Positions 15,482 to 24,545 of a stretch of DNA of 64,000 nucleotides are shown piece after piece. Within the stretch, counting starts at the first letter, position 1. Every line of letters starts with the position of its first letter. Made by a program: the position numbers and the translations under genes. A model generated the notes under the pieces. It did no database searches, was not told the origin of the DNA, and worked only from the letters and a program-made list of their open reading frames with translations. This stretch comes from G020353115 sp964640125 (GTDB lineage: Bacteria > Bacteroidota > Bacteroidia > Bacteroidales > VadinHA17): positions 8,734-72,733 of the forward strand of contig CAZXGG010000009.1 of NCBI GenBank assembly GCA_964640125.1. The letters run 5' to 3'.

Positions 15482-16258
15482 GTGAGCGAGTATTACACAT
15501 TAATCACGGGCAGCAGCTCGGGAATAGGAAAAGCGTTGGCAATGGAATGTGCCCGGAGAAAGCAAAATCTTCTCCTGGTTGCTTTACCGGGTACTGCCCT
15601 TGAAAAATTCTCAGAAAAACTCAATAATGAGCTGGGGATACGATCTGATTTCTTTGGTACAGACCTTACGGAGAAGGGAGCTGCACAGGAAGTATACGAA
15701 TGGACCAGGGAAAAAAATTATAGCGTCAACATACTGATCAACAACGCTGGAATAAGTTTCGAAGGTCCATTTGAACAGTGCTCAACTGAATTTTATGAAA
15801 AAAGCCTGAAGTTGAATATGGGAGCTTTAGTGTCACTAACCCGTTTATTCATACCCGATATGAAAGAGCTTCCAAAAGCGCATATTTTAAACGTCGCCAG
15901 TGTGGCTTCCTATTTCCCCATCCCTTATAAATCGGTTTATTCAGCCTCAAAAATGTTTGTTCTTTCCTTTAGCCGGTCGTTGCGTGAAGAGTTTAAAAAA
16001 ACAAATATCCGGATTTCAGTAGTTGCACCCGGACCGGTGGTCACAAATAGAAGAACGGCAATCAGTGCAATCGAAAAAGGGAAAATTGCACGGATGATGC
16101 ATTCAAGGGTTAACTGCGTGGCACACTACGCTATTGAGAAGATGCTGCAAAACAAAGCCTTTATCAAGCCCGGTTTCTTAAGTAAATCCATTTTCCTGAT
16201 TGAAAAGATCCTGCCAACAACCATAAAAATGAAGTTAGCTACACTTATATTCAGATAA
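15482..16258 (+). CDS. SDR-family NAD(P)-dependent oxidoreductase
   Basis: 258 residues starting at GTG 15482; no ATG is available before the Rossmann motif. Classical short-chain dehydrogenase signatures are complete: cofactor loop TGSSSGIG (residues ~8-15), NNAG (~87), Ser at NVASVASY, and the catalytic YSASK. The C-terminal part (GFLSKSIFLIEKILPTTIKM) is hydrophobic, as in SDRs of the DltE/YdfG-like membrane-associated group that act on acyl or steroid-like substrates. It is followed after 2 bases by the nitrilase gene, so the pair is an operon. Substrate not predictable. Confidence 0.9.
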   Translation: MSEYYTLITGSSSGIGKALAMECARRKQNLLLVALPGTALEKFSEKLNNELGIRSDFFGTDLTEKGAAQEVYEWTREKNYSVNILINNAGISFEGPFEQCSTEFYEKSLKLNMGALVSLTRLFIPDMKELPKAHILNVASVASYFPIPYKSVYSASKMFVLSFSRSLREEFKKTNIRISVVAPGPVVTNRRTAISAIEKGKIARMMHSRVNCVAHYAIEKMLQNKAFIKPGFLSKSIFLIEKILPTTIKMKLATLIFR

Positions 16259-16260
16259 AC

Positions 16261-17190
16261 ATGGTAAATATAGGTATCATCCAGCATGCTCCGGTTAACA
16301 TGGATCTCCCAAAGAGCCTTGATAAAGCAGTTTCTCTCATACAGGAAGCGGCACAAAAGGGTGCAGAATTAATCCTCTTCGGCGAATCCTGGTTGTCCGG
16401 TTATCCGGCATGGCTTGATCATTCACCGGATGTATCCCTCTGGGACCACGATCCGATGAAAAATGTGTTTTCCAGGATGATGCAAAACAGCATTCAGATT
16501 CCCGGAAAGGAGACCAAACTAATTGGTAGAATCGCCCGGAAGCTGAACGTTATTATCGGAATGGGTGTCAATGAACGTATCAATCAAGGATACGGAAACG
16601 GTAGCTTATTCAACAGCCTGATCCTTTTTGCTCCATCCGGTGATATTGTGGTTCATCACAGAAAGCTTATGCCAACCTATACGGAAAAATTGCTGTATGG
16701 ACAGGGTGATGGGTTTGGGCTAATAACCTATCCTGCCCGTTTTGGTAGAATAGGAGGATTAATTTGCTGGGAACACTGGATGCCCCATGCAAGGCAAGCA
16801 CTGCATCATGATGGAGAACTGGTTCATATTGCACTTTGGCCAAGTGTACACGAAGTTCATCAGTTGGCCAGCCGGCATTATGCATTTGAAGGTAGGTGCT
16901 TTGTTATCGCCATAGGTCAAATGATGAAGGTTGCAGATATCCCGGATGAATTAACCATTCCCAATGATTTACGAAGAGGTTCTGACCGGTATATCCTGAA
17001 TGGAGGAAGTTGCATTATCAGCCCCACCGGAACCTTCATTCTTGAACCGGTTTTCGATGAGGAGAAAATAATCCTTTACGGAATTGAACCTCAGGATGCG
17101 ATCGGGGAAAAGATGACACTCGATACAGCCGGTCACTATTACAGACCGGACATATTTACTTTCGATATCAACAGGGGCAGACCGGAATAG
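16261..17190 (+). CDS. Nitrilase-family carbon-nitrogen hydrolase
   Basis: 309 residues with the full nitrilase catalytic triad: Glu42 (FGESWLSGYP), Lys135 (HRKLMPTYTE) and Cys169 (GGLICWEHWMP). The spacing and the words RKLMPT and CWEHWMP match branch 1 (true nitrilases that turn aliphatic or aryl nitriles to acids) rather than amidase branches, where CYD/CFD-type motifs are usual. A second helpful hallmark is the HEVHQLASRHYAFEGRCFV segment (~199-217). Cytoplasmic, no signal. Coupled to the SDR gene upstream (2 bases), which might handle an aldehyde or alcohol from the same pathway (inference). It converges on the SiaC-like gene with only 8 bases between stops. Confidence 0.9.
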   Translation: MVNIGIIQHAPVNMDLPKSLDKAVSLIQEAAQKGAELILFGESWLSGYPAWLDHSPDVSLWDHDPMKNVFSRMMQNSIQIPGKETKLIGRIARKLNVIIGMGVNERINQGYGNGSLFNSLILFAPSGDIVVHHRKLMPTYTEKLLYGQGDGFGLITYPARFGRIGGLICWEHWMPHARQALHHDGELVHIALWPSVHEVHQLASRHYAFEGRCFVIAIGQMMKVADIPDELTIPNDLRRGSDRYILNGGSCIISPTGTFILEPVFDEEKIILYGIEPQDAIGEKMTLDTAGHYYRPDIFTFDINRGRPE

Positions 17191-17198
17191 AAAACCGG

Positions 17199-17573
17199 TT
17201 ACTCAAACTCAATGAAGTTGAAATTGGTATCCAGTATGGAAGCGTAATATTCTCCCCGCTCGAGGATATCATCATCCCCCTCTTCATAGAACCAGTTGAT
17301 CACCAATCTCAGTCCCATTTCAGTTAGCCTGCTGAGTTGCTGAAGAATGGTTAAAATATACTTCGCCGAGCCACTGTTGAAATATTCAAGTTTAATCTCA
17401 ACGGTGGTCACCTCTTTTGGACTTTTACAATAATCCTCGATCCAGACAACCAGGGGATCAAAAAATTTTGCCGGGTCTTCGTGTATCGACCGGCCGTTCA
17501 TCTTAATCAACCCTTCCGGATCCAGAATAATGGCTGGTGTCTTCTTTGTGCTCTCAACAACGACTCGTTCCAT
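17199..17573 (-). CDS. SiaC-family (DUF1987) regulatory phosphoprotein
   Basis: 124 residues covering the whole DUF1987 domain: TPAIILDPEGLIKMNGRSIH, PLVVWIEDYC, VEIKLEYFNSGSAKYILTIL and VINWFYEEGDDDILERGEYY. In Pseudomonas aeruginosa SiaC is phosphorylated by SiaB and dephosphorylated by the SpoIIE-type phosphatase SiaA, and it activates the cyclase SiaD (established). The known phospho-site sits in the YFNTxSAK-like loop; here the loop reads YFNSGSAK with Ser67 and Ser69. No SiaA, SiaB or SiaD gene is adjacent, but two SpoIIE phosphatases are encoded at both ends of this window. A direct link is inference. The gene stands alone between the convergent nitrilase and the GH172-like gene. Confidence 0.88.
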   Translation of the reverse strand: MERVVVESTKKTPAIILDPEGLIKMNGRSIHEDPAKFFDPLVVWIEDYCKSPKEVTTVEIKLEYFNSGSAKYILTILQQLSRLTEMGLRLVINWFYEEGDDDILERGEYYASILDTNFNFIEFE

Positions 17574-17651
17574 ACGCTATTCTTTCAAGGAATAAAGATA
17601 TAATTTTGTTCCATAAAATGAAAAGATGCTCATTTTTTAATTTCTCTGTAA

Positions 17652-18788
17652 TCAGTTTACTTCCAGGTTATCTCTGGAAGGCAATTCAGGAAACGGAATG
17701 TGTGGTTCGGTCTGGTACCAGAACGCTACGGAAGAGATGTCATCCTGAAGTGGCAGATACCTTCCTCCGCTTCTCCACCCCAGTGCCTGAATGGTTACTT
17801 TCAGGTCCTTTTCGAACCGAACGGGATCGGTAATGTGCCATCGATACATTCCCAGCCGGGTTTGCGATTCCCATAACCCATCCGGTTTAAAAACATGAAA
17901 GCCGGCATAGGGTGTCGTGTATTCTTTGTAATCACCTTCAGAGGTAAAACCATACGATCCGCAAAAATAATCTTCAGTTCCTGTGCCACAGATGGTTGGA
18001 AACTCAGCATCGCCATCCATGTAAAATTTGATCTCTCCTTCGCCCCACCATCCGGAATTATTCGATCCCCAGGCAAGATAGGTACCAACGTAATGGCCCT
18101 GTCCCTTCACCCTGTCCAGGATGGTGTAGACCTTTTTATAGGGAAGTGGGTTTTCCCTCCTGAACTGGGCATGGAAATAAGCAGCATCATCCGGCACAGC
18201 GGTTAAGGTATAGTTAATCTGATAATAGAGCGTCATGCGGTTATCATCGATGTTCTCAACCGTGATTTTGCATCCCTTCCGGAAAGGCATTACCCAGTAA
18301 CAGTTTAGTCCACTGCCGGGATTCACGCAGACTGCCAGGGATGATATCTGCTTGAATTTGCCCCATCCTACACCAAAGAAATCACCCAGAGGAACTTCCA
18401 CGGAAGGGGCCTTTTCATTGTCCCAGTAAATCCGCAGGATCGAGAATCTCCAATTGCCGGATGGAGTCATCCAGATTTGCTGAACTGCTCCCGGACCTTC
18501 GATCTCAGCGATGGTAAAAGTCTGTCCCGGTTCAATGTGGATATAGGGATTCACTTTCCATCCCTGTCCCAATTCCCGGGCAGCATGTCCAGCATTCCCC
18601 TCCTCCAGGGTAGCCATACCTCCCTTTCCCTGCTCTCCTGTAAAATTTTCGGGACTAATGGATCTGGTCTTTGCATTCGAAAGACGGTACAGGTTATTCA
18701 AATGCACATTCAATCCGTTAAAACCTTCCTGTGCCATAGCAAGAATAAAAATAGAAAATAATGTTAAACAAAGGGTCAATTTTTTCAT
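17652..18788 (-). CDS. DUF2961 / GH172-like secreted glycoside hydrolase
   Basis: 378 residues with a signal peptide (MKKLTLCLTLFSIFILAMAQ). Typical DUF2961 blocks are GFNGLNVHLNNLYRLSNAKT, GPGAVQQIWMTP, LRIYWDNEKAPSVEVPLGDF, GWWGEGEIKFYMDGD and GTGTEDYF. DUF2961 proteins have been reclassified as glycoside hydrolase family 172 (alpha-fructofuranosidase and arabinofuranosidase activities). Acidic residues of the two catalytic blocks are present (Glu250/Glu252 and Glu272). Length equals a single family domain, with no carbohydrate-binding module or sorting tag. It lies 46 bases downstream of tsaD on the same strand and might be read through from it. No SusC/SusD pair or other sugar genes surround it, so the substrate is open. 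Confidence 0.88.
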   Translation of the reverse strand: MKKLTLCLTLFSIFILAMAQEGFNGLNVHLNNLYRLSNAKTRSISPENFTGEQGKGGMATLEEGNAGHAARELGQGWKVNPYIHIEPGQTFTIAEIEGPGAVQQIWMTPSGNWRFSILRIYWDNEKAPSVEVPLGDFFGVGWGKFKQISSLAVCVNPGSGLNCYWVMPFRKGCKITVENIDDNRMTLYYQINYTLTAVPDDAAYFHAQFRRENPLPYKKVYTILDRVKGQGHYVGTYLAWGSNNSGWWGEGEIKFYMDGDAEFPTICGTGTEDYFCGSYGFTSEGDYKEYTTPYAGFHVFKPDGLWESQTRLGMYRWHITDPVRFEKDLKVTIQALGWRSGGRYLPLQDDISSVAFWYQTEPHIPFPELPSRDNLEVN

Positions 18789-18834
18789 GGTTCCGGTTTT
18801 TTGATTTATCGATACTTGATACTTGTCAGGTGGT

Positions 18835-19854
18835 TTATATAGGGAACCGGGCTACAGGCGATACGTCCAACCCGGAAAATTCTTTTTTCAAATACTTGTA
18901 GTAACCGGTAGTTGCTATCATTGCCGCATTATCTGTTGTATATCTGATCTCCGGGATATAGATCTTCCAACCCATTTTTCCGGCATGTTTTTCCAGTGCG
19001 GTACGTAAACCGGAATTTGCCGATACACCTCCCGCAATGGCGATCTGCTGAATACCCGTTTCTTCCGATGCAGACACCAGTTTTTCAATCAATACCTCAA
19101 CAATAGTTGACTGGAGAGCAGCAGAGAGATCCGGCAGGTTTTGCTTGATAAACTCCGGGTTATCTTTTACGTGGTCGCGGATCAGGTACAGAAACGAAGT
19201 TTTCAGTCCACTGAAGCTAAAATCCAAGCCGCTGATCTGCGGTTTCGAAAATCTGAAAGCCTGGGGATTTCCTGATTTGGCAAGCCTGTCAATCTGGGGC
19301 CCTGCAGGGTAGGACAGCCCCACCACCTTGCCGCATTTATCAAACGCTTCCCCGGCTGCATCATCAATGGTTCTCCCAATGGTTTCCATCTCAAGATAAT
19401 CCCTGACAACGACCAGTTCGGTATGGCCTCCTGAAACCAGCAAGCACAAGAACGGGAAATCCGGGTATCTCTTTTTCTCTCCTTTCTCCCGGATAAAATG
19501 GGTCAATACATGAGCCTGCAGGTGATTGACCTCAATTAGGGGTATCTCTCTGGCAAGAGCAAATCCTTTTGCAAAGCTTGTTCCCACCAGAAGCGATCCG
19601 AGTAGCCCCGGACCTTTCGTAAAAGCAACAGCTGATAGGGATTCAATGGGTATCCCGGCATCACTCAATGCCCGGTCAACCACGGGAACAATGTTTTGCT
19701 GATGTGCCCTGGAAGCCAGTTCAGGAACCACACCACCATACGATTTATGCACATCCTGGTTGGAAATTATATTCGACAGAATAAACCCGTCCCGGACAAT
19801 TGCCGCAGATGTATCGTCACAGGAAGATTCAATACCGAGGATGATGATGCTCAT
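18835..19854 (-). CDS. tsaD: tRNA N6-adenosine threonylcarbamoyltransferase TsaD
   Basis: 339 residues, the standard length. It transfers the threonylcarbamoyl group from TC-AMP to A37 of ANN-decoding tRNAs together with TsaB and TsaE. Signatures: GIESSCDDTSAAIV at the N-terminus, the iron-binding HLQAH pair His111/His115, FLCLLVSGGHTELV, DDAAGEAFDKCGK and AGGVSANSGLR. Nothing is missing. The gene diverges from the tamB-like gene with only 36 bases between the annotated starts, an arrangement often seen in Bacteroidota. Confidence 0.97.
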   Translation of the reverse strand: MSIIILGIESSCDDTSAAIVRDGFILSNIISNQDVHKSYGGVVPELASRAHQQNIVPVVDRALSDAGIPIESLSAVAFTKGPGLLGSLLVGTSFAKGFALAREIPLIEVNHLQAHVLTHFIREKGEKKRYPDFPFLCLLVSGGHTELVVVRDYLEMETIGRTIDDAAGEAFDKCGKVVGLSYPAGPQIDRLAKSGNPQAFRFSKPQISGLDFSFSGLKTSFLYLIRDHVKDNPEFIKQNLPDLSAALQSTIVEVLIEKLVSASEETGIQQIAIAGGVSANSGLRTALEKHAGKMGWKIYIPEIRYTTDNAAMIATTGYYKYLKKEFSGLDVSPVARFPI

Positions 19855-19890
19855 TTTAATACCCTAATATACTGGTAATTTGAACTATTT

Positions 19891-22800
19891 TTGCTTTTTT
19901 TACGTTTTATTATAAACATTAAATTTATCAAAAAAAGATATAAAATATCATTCCTTATCCTGCTTATCCTTCTCCTTGTTCCGGTGAGTGGTTATTTTGC
20001 ATTGCAAAACAGCAAGGTGCAAACCTTCCTTGTACATCGTATTACAAAGGAGCTGTCTGAAAGCCTTAATGCCAAATTTACGGTAGAATCCGTTCATTTT
20101 AAATTCTTTAACAGGCTGGTTCTCCATAACGTGATGGTTGAAGATCAGCAGCAGGATACATTGTTATTTACCAGGCAGTTAACCGGTCACATTAAATCCT
20201 TTAACCGCAAAAAGAAAAAAATCGCATTATCCAGGGTTATTCTTGAACAGACAAGCTTTAACCTGAAGACAGACTCTGCCGGTACAATCAACCTGAAATT
20301 CATCATCCATGCGATCAAGAGCCGGCAAGACACTTCCGGTGCTAACCTGGATCTGAGCATTTCCAGAATCGAGTTACGCGAATCCTCCTTCTCCCTGAAG
20401 CTATACAAGTCCAGACAAAAAAAGGAAGGTATCAACTTCACAGATCTTAATCTGAATGATCTTTCAGTTGAACTGGATGATTTTTATATTCTCAATGATA
20501 CTGTCGGATTTCAAATTAACGACCTTGCATTTACCGATAAAAGTGGATTCCATGTTGACCGGTGGAATACCCATTTTCAGATTTGCCCAACCTGCCTGGA
20601 ATTTACTGATGTATCTATCATTACACCCCTTTCCGAACTGTTTGCAGAAAAATTATCCTTTAACTACCGGGATTACGATGATTTGAAAGATTTCATTAAC
20701 AGGGTGGATCTTGACCTTGGGATCAATGCCTCAGACCTTGATTTTCAAGATATTGCTTACTTTGCCCCCGGTTTGAGCTGGATGAATCAGAACATAGACC
20801 TTAGCGGCAGGTTTACAGGCAATATCAGTGACTTCAAGGGGAAACGTGTATTGATTCAATTTTCCGATTTGACGCGGATAGAAGGCAATTTTGAGATTGA
20901 GGGCCTGCCGGACATCAATGAAGCATTCCTATTTGTCGACATCAAAAACATGACCACAAGCATTGAGAACCTGGAGCAGTTTGAAAAACCAGGAACGGGA
21001 GAAAAGATCGTGCTGCCTGAAAGCTTTAAACGATTAGAGATCATCAATTTTGATGGAAATTTTACCGGTTTTATCGATGATTTTGTTACCTATGGCACGT
21101 TCACTTCAAACCTGGGAGCCATCTCTACTGACCTGTCAATAAAACCCGACACAGCCGGATTCCTGGACTTCAGGGGCAGGCTCAAAACATTCGATTTCGA
21201 TATTGGCAAACTAACCAGCAGCGAGAAATTCGTTGGCAAATTGAATATGAATGTCATTCTGGACGGACAGATCCAGTCGGCTGAAGAATTTATCGCATCG
21301 CTGGAAGGAATTGTTGAAGGCATAGAAGTTAACGGATACGATTACACGAACATTAGTGTTGAAGGTGATTTTACCGAAAAAGCGTATGATGGATCCATTT
21401 CCATTGAAGATCCTAACGTGAAGCTTGATTTTCTCGGTCGGCTTGATTTCTCAGGTGATATCCCGGAATTTGATTTTACGGCGAATGTTCTGAGGGTTAA
21501 GCTGCATAACCTGAACATCGATAAAGCCGATACAAACTCGCTCCTCTCTTTTTTACTGACAGCCAATTTTACCGGGAACAACATGGATAATATGAATGGA
21601 GATATCAAACTTCTTAACCTAAATTTTGACCGGCTTGGTAAAAACCTCCAGGTTTACGATTTTACCCTGACAGCTGATAACCAGATTGATACAAGCTCCA
21701 TTAAACTCAGGACAGATTTTGTTGACGGGGAACTGATTGGTAAATATGAATTTGCTTACATGCCCTCTTCCATTCAATCCTTTGTTTCCCAATATATTCC
21801 GGCAATCTTTGGATCACGTATAGATACCTCAGGCATCAACCTGAACCAGTTTGGATTCGATCTCCGGTTTAAAAATACAGATAAACTGACCTCTTTTTTC
21901 TTCCCGGACTATTCCGTCTCTGAAAATGCCAGATTAAGTGGTCAGTTTGATCCTGTAAGAAACAGGCTATCGATGGAAGGCAAAGCAGACCAGCTTGTAT
22001 TTAAAGGAAATGAAATCAATAATCTTCTATTTACTTCCGAATGCATCGACAGCCTGTTCTACCTCAACCTGCTTAGTGATGATATGACTATCGGAGGAAA
22101 TCTTGATTTTCAGAATATTCACATTTCATCCGATGCAATAGATAACAGGCTGGATCTTACCATAAAATGGATGAATGTGGATAGCTTACGGAATGAAGGG
22201 ATTCTGAATGCAACAGCCAATTTTTCCCGGGAAAATGATGTGAGCAAACCACACATCGACATATTGATCGATCGTACAAACATTTACATCAAAGATTTGT
22301 TATGGCTCATTAATCAGAGCACAATAGAGGTGGATTCAACGTTGATCACCATCAATGATTTCTCTGTAGCCAGAGAGGACCAGCTTTTCCTGGTTTCCGG
22401 AACAGTTTCTGAACATGAAACCGATACGTTGCATGTGGAATTTCAAAACCTGATGCTTTCTTCACTCAACGCATTAACAAAAACCGACAGGATTCAACTG
22501 GATGGTATTGCTAACGGTGAAGCCGATTTCTCGGGAGTGTATCATAATCCGCTTTTCCGTTCCGATATTGAGATTGAAGACCTGGTTATCAATGAAGAAT
22601 TTCTCGGAAATTCGCGGATAGTAAGTACCTGGGATACGTTGAATAATAACCTTCATCTTCATACATACACTAAACGGGGAGAGTTAACCACCCTGGATCT
22701 TGAGGGTGATTATTCCCCTTATAACAAGGAAATTGATTTTTCCCTGAACCTTAACAAACTGAGATTAAACATATTCCGCCCTTTCCTGAGGAATCTTGCA

Positions 22801-24381
22801 TCCGATCTCAATGGAATAGCTACCGGGGAGATCCGGGTTGAGGGGACACTCAATCAACCGCTCACTAACGGAATGATTACACTCCAAAAAACCTCTTTTA
22901 TCATCGACTACCTGCAAACGAAGTATAATTTTACGGATGAGTTTACCATTACCGATAACATCATCTCGTTTAGTGATGTCCAGGTTTTTGATCCTTACGG
23001 AAATGTTGCAATAACCAGAGGAACCATATCGAATGAATACTTCAGAAATTTTGTTTTTAACATCACGCTTGAACCCAAAAAATTCCTCTTCCTGTCAACC
23101 CGTGAAGAGGATAATAATGATTTTTTTGGCACTGCCTATGGAACCGGGATTGTTAAAATTACAGGTCCTCCCAAAAACCTGATGCTCGATGTTTCGGCGA
23201 AAACCGAAAGCGGTACCCGGTTTTTCATACCCTTGAATCCGGAAGGGGATGTTGCCGCATATAGTTTTGTAACCTTTATTAGCACAGGCGTTCAGGAAAC
23301 CGTTGAAAAGGAAAATAACCGGTACGAAGTTAATCTGTCCGGTATTGAAATGAAGTTTGACCTTGAAGTAACTCCCGAAGCGGAAGTCCAGCTGGTATTC
23401 GATTCAAAAATCGGAGATATCATAAAAGCCACCGGATCGGGAAAAATAACCCTGTTGATCAATACCCTTGGAGACTTCCGCATTTATGGTGACTACCAGA
23501 TTGAAAGTGGAGATTATCTCTTTACGCTTCAGAATGTGATCAACAAGAGATTCACCGTACGCAAAGGGGGTACCATTACCTGGAACGGAGACCCGGCGGA
23601 TGCTTACATTAACCTGCAGGCAGTCTATAACGTCAGAACATCTCTTCGAAACCTCTTTAACGATGAGTCCTATAACAAACGATATCCCGTCGAGTGTCAG
23701 TTAAACCTGTCCAATAAACTGACGAATCCGGATATCCAGCTTGATATCCTTCTCCCTACTGCTGATGAGGAGACAAAAACCCTGTTGAAAAATTCGTTGA
23801 ATACGGAAGAGAAGTTAAGCAAACAGTTTCTTTCCCTGCTGGTTATTAACAGTTTCCTGCCCGATCCCAACCTGGCATCTTCAGCGGACCAACATTCCAG
23901 GACATCGGATTACGCTCCTGCTGTCGGGGTAACCACCAGCGAATTGTTATCGAATCAGTTGAGTTATTGGCTTTCGCAGATCAGCAATGATTTTGACATC
24001 GGTTTCAGCTACATGCCAGGGGATGAAATTACCACCAATCAGGTAGAGGTAGCATTATCAACCCAGTTGCTAAACGACCGGGTAACCATAAATACAAATC
24101 TGGGTGTGGGAGGACAAAACGTGGAAGCACAGAATGCCCCTACGGGCGAATCATCAGAAAATACTTCCAACATCGTGGGTGATTTTTCTGTCGATATCAA
24201 ATTAACACGGAGTGGTAAACTCAGGATGAAGGCGTTTAACAGAGCCAATGACAACCGGTTGTATGAACTGGCTCCCTATACTCAGGGTATTGGATTGTTT
24301 TACCGTGAGGACTTCAATAGTTTTAAGGAGCTCATGAACAAGTATTGGAGCAAGCTTTTCTCCCAAAAGAAGGAGCTCTGA
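19891..24381 (+). CDS. tamB: TamB-like (DUF490) translocation/assembly module protein
   Basis: About 1496 residues. An N-terminal signal-anchor (ISFLILLILLLVPVSGYFAL) is followed by AsmA-like sequence (ESLNAKFTVESVHFKFFNRL) and then more than a thousand residues of repetitive beta-strand sequence, ending in the DUF490 domain (~1090-1460; TRGTISNEYFRNFVFNI, IKATGSGKITLLINTLGDF, GTITWNGDPADAYINLQAVY). TamB-type proteins bridge inner and outer membrane and move phospholipids or assist barrel assembly. The start is uncertain. No ATG or GTG lies upstream of the anchor; TTG 19891 overlaps a good -7 box (TATTTTTG, 19886-19893), so true initiation may be at a rarer codon such as ATT 19909 or 19918. 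In Bacteroidota this gene usually sits divergent from tsaD, as here. Confidence 0.9.
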   Translation: MLFLRFIINIKFIKKRYKISFLILLILLLVPVSGYFALQNSKVQTFLVHRITKELSESLNAKFTVESVHFKFFNRLVLHNVMVEDQQQDTLLFTRQLTGHIKSFNRKKKKIALSRVILEQTSFNLKTDSAGTINLKFIIHAIKSRQDTSGANLDLSISRIELRESSFSLKLYKSRQKKEGINFTDLNLNDLSVELDDFYILNDTVGFQINDLAFTDKSGFHVDRWNTHFQICPTCLEFTDVSIITPLSELFAEKLSFNYRDYDDLKDFINRVDLDLGINASDLDFQDIAYFAPGLSWMNQNIDLSGRFTGNISDFKGKRVLIQFSDLTRIEGNFEIEGLPDINEAFLFVDIKNMTTSIENLEQFEKPGTGEKIVLPESFKRLEIINFDGNFTGFIDDFVTYGTFTSNLGAISTDLSIKPDTAGFLDFRGRLKTFDFDIGKLTSSEKFVGKLNMNVILDGQIQSAEEFIASLEGIVEGIEVNGYDYTNISVEGDFTEKAYDGSISIEDPNVKLDFLGRLDFSGDIPEFDFTANVLRVKLHNLNIDKADTNSLLSFLLTANFTGNNMDNMNGDIKLLNLNFDRLGKNLQVYDFTLTADNQIDTSSIKLRTDFVDGELIGKYEFAYMPSSIQSFVSQYIPAIFGSRIDTSGINLNQFGFDLRFKNTDKLTSFFFPDYSVSENARLSGQFDPVRNRLSMEGKADQLVFKGNEINNLLFTSECIDSLFYLNLLSDDMTIGGNLDFQNIHISSDAIDNRLDLTIKWMNVDSLRNEGILNATANFSRENDVSKPHIDILIDRTNIYIKDLLWLINQSTIEVDSTLITINDFSVAREDQLFLVSGTVSEHETDTLHVEFQNLMLSSLNALTKTDRIQLDGIANGEADFSGVYHNPLFRSDIEIEDLVINEEFLGNSRIVSTWDTLNNNLHLHTYTKRGELTTLDLEGDYSPYNKEIDFSLNLNKLRLNIFRPFLRNLASDLNGIATGEIRVEGTLNQPLTNGMITLQKTSFIIDYLQTKYNFTDEFTITDNIISFSDVQVFDPYGNVAITRGTISNEYFRNFVFNITLEPKKFLFLSTREEDNNDFFGTAYGTGIVKITGPPKNLMLDVSAKTESGTRFFIPLNPEGDVAAYSFVTFISTGVQETVEKENNRYEVNLSGIEMKFDLEVTPEAEVQLVFDSKIGDIIKATGSGKITLLINTLGDFRIYGDYQIESGDYLFTLQNVINKRFTVRKGGTITWNGDPADAYINLQAVYNVRTSLRNLFNDESYNKRYPVECQLNLSNKLTNPDIQLDILLPTADEETKTLLKNSLNTEEKLSKQFLSLLVINSFLPDPNLASSADQHSRTSDYAPAVGVTTSELLSNQLSYWLSQISNDFDIGFSYMPGDEITTNQVEVALSTQLLNDRVTINTNLGVGGQNVEAQNAPTGESSENTSNIVGDFSVDIKLTRSGKLRMKAFNRANDNRLYELAPYTQGIGLFYREDFNSFKELMNKYWSKLFSQKKEL

Positions 24382-24510
24382 ACAGACCCTTCAAATTATT
24401 TGCAGGTTTTTTCTGTTTTTCAACAAAACGCATAACCGTTGTTAATATTTTCTGTAAATTCGCAGCTTTCAAAGTTGCAGTATTCAAGATTACCTGATCA
24501 AATTTTTCTA

Positions 24511-24529
24511 TTTTTGTTGTCAACAAAAA
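24511..24529. promoter_or_regulatory. Inverted repeat upstream of nhaD, operator-like
   Basis: Nine-base arms TTTTTGTTG and CAACAAAAA with a single T between them form a perfect inverted repeat 17 bases before the nhaD ATG. It overlaps a -7-like TATTTTTG (24509-24516). The position suggests a regulator site; no candidate protein can be named. Confidence 0.4.
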
Positions 24530-24545
24530 ACCGGATAGCTGAGAT

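Noticed and set aside
17172..17199. ACCGG/CCGGT hairpin between the nitrilase and SiaC stops as a terminator
   Set aside because: Stem of only 5 bp with no T-run on either strand; too weak to list.
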